A stretch of DNA of 8,107 bases from Actinomycetes bacterium (GTDB taxonomy: Bacteria > Actinomycetota > Acidimicrobiia > Acidimicrobiales > Bog-793), in the NCBI GenBank assembly GCA_021821585.1, contig JAKACF010000129.1:1-8107 (forward strand), written 5' to 3'. Of this stretch, positions 5,784 through 8,107 are shown one piece after another. Numbering within the stretch: position 1 is the first letter of the stretch; every line of letters starts with the position of its first letter. The position numbers and the translations under genes are program-made. The notes beneath the pieces are model-generated. The model ran no database searches. It worked only from the letters and a program-made list of their open reading frames with translations, and was not told the DNA's origin.

Positions 5784-6467
5784 GTGCAGCTCACGCCAGC
5801 AGAGCGGGACCGGCTCCTCATCGCCTCGGCCGCCGCCGTCGCGAGGCGCCGGCGCGAGCGCGGGCTCGCCCTGAACGCCCCGGAGGCCACCGCCCTCGTG
5901 GCCTCCGCCGTCATCGAGGCCGCCCGCGACGGGGCGCGCCTCGCCGAGGCCATCGAGGCCGGCCGGCGGTGCCTGCGGGCCGACGAGGTGCTGCCGGGCG
6001 TGGCCGAGGTCGTGCCCGAGGTGCAGGTGGAGGCGGTCTTCGACGACGGCACGCGCCTCGCGGTCGTGCCGAGCCCGTTCGGACCGCCGGCCGCGGCGGG
6101 GCCGGGGGCGGTCGAGCAGAGGGCGGAGGAGTTCCGGCCCGTCGCCGAGCGCCACGTCCGCGTCCTCAACACCGCACCGGTCCCGATCAGCGTGACGTCG
6201 CACTTCCACTTCTTCGAGGCGAACCCGCGCCTTTGCTTCGACCGGGCGTCGGCCTTCGGGATGCACCTCGCCGTTCCGGCCGGGGACGCCGTCCGCTTCG
6301 CCCCCGGGGAGGAGCGCGAGGTCGGCCTCGTCCGGGTCGCCGGAGCCCGCGTCGTGGTCGGATTCGCCGGCCTCGTCGACGGGCCGCTCGACGAGCCGGG
6401 CGCGCTCGAGCGGGCGCTCGAGCGCGCCCGGGCCTGCGGCTACCTCGACTCGGCGCTGCAGCCGTGA
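5784..6467 (+). CDS. ureAB: Urease subunit gamma/beta fusion (UreAB)
   Basis: A 227-residue fusion of the two small urease subunits, as in Helicobacter UreA and some actinomycetes. Residues 1 to about 100 are the gamma part: QLTPAERDRLL, VARRRRERGLALNAPEA, then VPEVQVEAVFDDGTRLAVV. A Pro/Ala/Gly-rich linker (about 101-112) joins the beta part, recognised by SVTSHFHFFEANPRLCFDR (H140 and H142 match the conserved beta-subunit histidines), AVRFAPGEEREV and VVGFAGLVDG. The beta part has no intact IPGE-type opening strand, and its C-terminus ends ARACGYLDSALQP. GTG 5784 is preceded by GGGGAGG three bases away, a short spacing. The stop TGA overlaps the start of the alpha-subunit gene, so the subunits are translated together. 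It is cytoplasmic. Together they would form the Ni-dependent amidohydrolase complex. Confidence 0.92.
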   Translation: MQLTPAERDRLLIASAAAVARRRRERGLALNAPEATALVASAVIEAARDGARLAEAIEAGRRCLRADEVLPGVAEVVPEVQVEAVFDDGTRLAVVPSPFGPPAAAGPGAVEQRAEEFRPVAERHVRVLNTAPVPISVTSHFHFFEANPRLCFDRASAFGMHLAVPAGDAVRFAPGEEREVGLVRVAGARVVVGFAGLVDGPLDEPGALERALERARACGYLDSALQP

Positions 6468-8107
6468 GCCTCGCCGACCTCTACGGCCCGCGGGCGGGCG
6501 ACCGGGTCCACCTCGGCGACACCGGCCTCGTCGTCGAGGTGGAGACCGACTCGAAGGCGCCCGGCGACGAGCTGCTCGTCGGCTTCGGCCGGACCGGACG
6601 CGACGGCATCGCGCTGAAGGCCGCCCCGGTGGCCGAGACCTGCGACGTGGTCGTGACGAACGCCCTCGTCCTCGACGCCGTCCTCGGCATCCGGTCGGCC
6701 TCGATCGGCATCAGGGACGGGCGGATCGCGGCGGTCGGCAGAGCCGGGAACCCGGACACGATGGACGGCGTCGACGTCGTCGTCGGGACGGGGACGACCA
6801 TCGTCCCCGGCGAGGGTCTCATCGCGACGGCGGGAGCGGTCGACACCCACGTCCACCTGCTCTCGCCCCGGATCCTCGAAGCCTCCCTCTCCTCGGGGGT
6901 GACCACCGTCATCGGCCAGGAGCTCGGACCGGTGTGGGGGGTCGGGGTGAACTCGCCCCGGATCCTGCGGGCGGCCTTCGCCGCCTTCGACGCCTGGCCG
7001 GTCAACATCGGCTTCCTCGGCCGTGGCTCCTCCTCGCGCCCCGGTCCGCTGTACGAGGCGCTCGACGGCGGAGCCTGCGGCTTCAAGGTGCACGAGGACC
7101 TCGGCGCCCACCCCCGCTCCATCGACACGGCGCTCGAGGTGGCCGAGGAGCACGACGTCCAGGTCGCCCTGCACACCGACGGGCTGAACGAGACGATGTG
7201 CGTGGCGGACACCGTGTCGGTGATCGGCGGGCGGACGGTGCACGCCTTCCACGTGGAGGGCTGCGGCGGCGGGCACGTCCCCGACGTCCTCACGCTCGCC
7301 GGGCGGCCGGGGCTCATCACCTCCTCCACCAACCCCTCCCTGCCCTTCGGCCGCGACGCTCTCTCCGAGCAGCTCGACATGGTGATCGCCTGCCACGGGC
7401 TGCGCGCCGACCTCGACGGCGACCGGCTGCGGGCGGCCGACCGCATCCGAGCCGGGACCATGGGCGCCGAGGGCGTCCTGCACGACCTCGGGGTCATCCC
7501 GATCACCTCGTCGGACGCCCAGGGCATGGGCCGGGCCGGTGAGACGGTCTGGCGCACCTTCGCCCTCGCGGCCAGGATGAAAGAGCTCGGCGGCGGCGCC
7601 GAGGCCGGACACGACAACGAACGGGTGCTCCGCTACCTTGCCAAGCTCACGATCAACCCGGCCGTCGCCCACGGGCTGTCCGACGAGGTCGGGTCGCTCC
7701 AGCCGGGACGGCTGGCCGACGTCGTGCTCTGGCGGCCGGGCTCCTTTGGCGCCAAGCCGGCCCTCGTGTTGAAGGCGGGCATCCCGGCCTGGGGGCTGAC
7801 CGGCGACCCGAACGCCTCGACCGACCGGGCCGAGCCGCTCGTCTACGGCCCCCAGTTCGGAGGGCACGGGGCGGCCGCGGCCGAGCTCTCGCTCGCCTTC
7901 GTCTCGGCCGCCGGCCTCGCCGGCTCGGCCGGCGGGCTGCCGACCGCCCGGCGCAAGGTGGCGGTCAGCGGGACGAGGGGAATCGGCCCGGCCGAGATGG
8001 TCCGCAACTCGCGAACGGGCGAGGTGACCGTCGACCCCGGGAGCGGCACCGTCCGCCTCGACGGGGAGGTGGTCTCCGCCCCCCCGGCGGAGCGTGTCAG
8101 CCTGTCC
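6464..8107 (+). CDS. ureC: Urease subunit alpha, divergent (3' end runs off the window)
   Basis: The catalytic urease subunit; 548 codons are visible and only about ten are likely missing. Urease hydrolyses urea to ammonia and carbamate with two nickel ions in an amidohydrolase barrel. All key residues are present: H129 and H131 (DTHVH), carbamylated K208 and H210 (GFKVHEDLG), H237 (ALHTDGLNE), H263 (FHVEGCGGGH), flap C310-H311, R327, and D351 (TSSDAQGMGR). Departures from the classical enzyme are several. The segment after SGVTT reads IGQELGPVWGVGVNSPR, four residues shorter and unlike the GTGPAxGTxATTCTPGPW loop. CHHLD is CHGLR, SQAMG is AQGMG, and HEDWG is HEDLG. GTG 6464 overlaps the ureAB stop (GTGA). 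No accessory genes (ureDEFG) are visible. Most likely a divergent urease or urease-like hydrolase; whether urea is its substrate is uncertain. Confidence 0.9.
   Translation, partial: MSLADLYGPRAGDRVHLGDTGLVVEVETDSKAPGDELLVGFGRTGRDGIALKAAPVAETCDVVVTNALVLDAVLGIRSASIGIRDGRIAAVGRAGNPDTMDGVDVVVGTGTTIVPGEGLIATAGAVDTHVHLLSPRILEASLSSGVTTVIGQELGPVWGVGVNSPRILRAAFAAFDAWPVNIGFLGRGSSSRPGPLYEALDGGACGFKVHEDLGAHPRSIDTALEVAEEHDVQVALHTDGLNETMCVADTVSVIGGRTVHAFHVEGCGGGHVPDVLTLAGRPGLITSSTNPSLPFGRDALSEQLDMVIACHGLRADLDGDRLRAADRIRAGTMGAEGVLHDLGVIPITSSDAQGMGRAGETVWRTFALAARMKELGGGAEAGHDNERVLRYLAKLTINPAVAHGLSDEVGSLQPGRLADVVLWRPGSFGAKPALVLKAGIPAWGLTGDPNASTDRAEPLVYGPQFGGHGAAAAELSLAFVSAAGLAGSAGGLPTARRKVAVSGTRGIGPAEMVRNSRTGEVTVDPGSGTVRLDGEVVSAPPAERVSLS

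Overview
The window is very GC-rich and densely coded, with frequent GTG starts, GTGA start/stop overlaps and a probable leaderless promoter. These traits, plus the gene families (an actinobacterial-type EttA, MEDS-domain partner-switching regulators, a fused urease gamma/beta subunit), point to an actinomycete-like bacterium (Actinomycetota). I cannot place it further from sequence alone. I see no rRNA, tRNA, CRISPR array, insertion sequence or phage gene.

Layout. (1) 1-1021, minus strand: the N-terminal 248 codons of the ABC-F translation factor EttA, preceded 18 bp upstream by an 85-codon, three-helix membrane protein with a near-perfect Shine-Dalgarno. (2) 1022-1266: a divergent intergenic region holding two adjacent 10-bp palindromes. 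(3) 1267-2064, plus strand: a DUF4396 membrane protein whose first transmembrane helix is interrupted by an in-frame TGA. The open part begins at ATG 1375. (4) 2070-2813, minus strand: a dienelactone-hydrolase-family enzyme with an intact Cys-Asp-His triad. (5) 2852-4689, plus strand: a two-gene, translationally coupled operon encoding a MEDS-STAS protein (antagonist type) and a MEDS-HATPase protein (RsbA/RsbW-like anti-sigma type). (6) 4686-5720, minus strand: a LacI-family repressor. (7) 5784-8107, plus strand: a fused urease gamma/beta gene and a urease alpha gene that overlap by 4 bp; the second runs off the right edge.

How they fit together. The MEDS-STAS/MEDS-HATPase pair looks like a partner-switching module in which both partners carry a sensory domain. 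Its sigma factor is not in the window. The LacI repressor is divergent from the urease genes across only 63 bp. A candidate operator there overlaps the -35 of its own probable leaderless promoter, so it probably controls itself and the urease genes. The urease alpha subunit keeps every nickel ligand, the carbamylated lysine, and the catalytic Cys-His, Arg and Asp. However, the loop that in classical ureases carries the urea-contacting Ala is shortened and rewritten, and other pocket residues are changed. A LacI-controlled, pocket-altered urease-like enzyme is the most interesting system here. From memory, Streptomyces genomes carry a second, divergent ureAB-ureC pair of this general kind, so the architecture is probably not unique, but its true substrate deserves testing.
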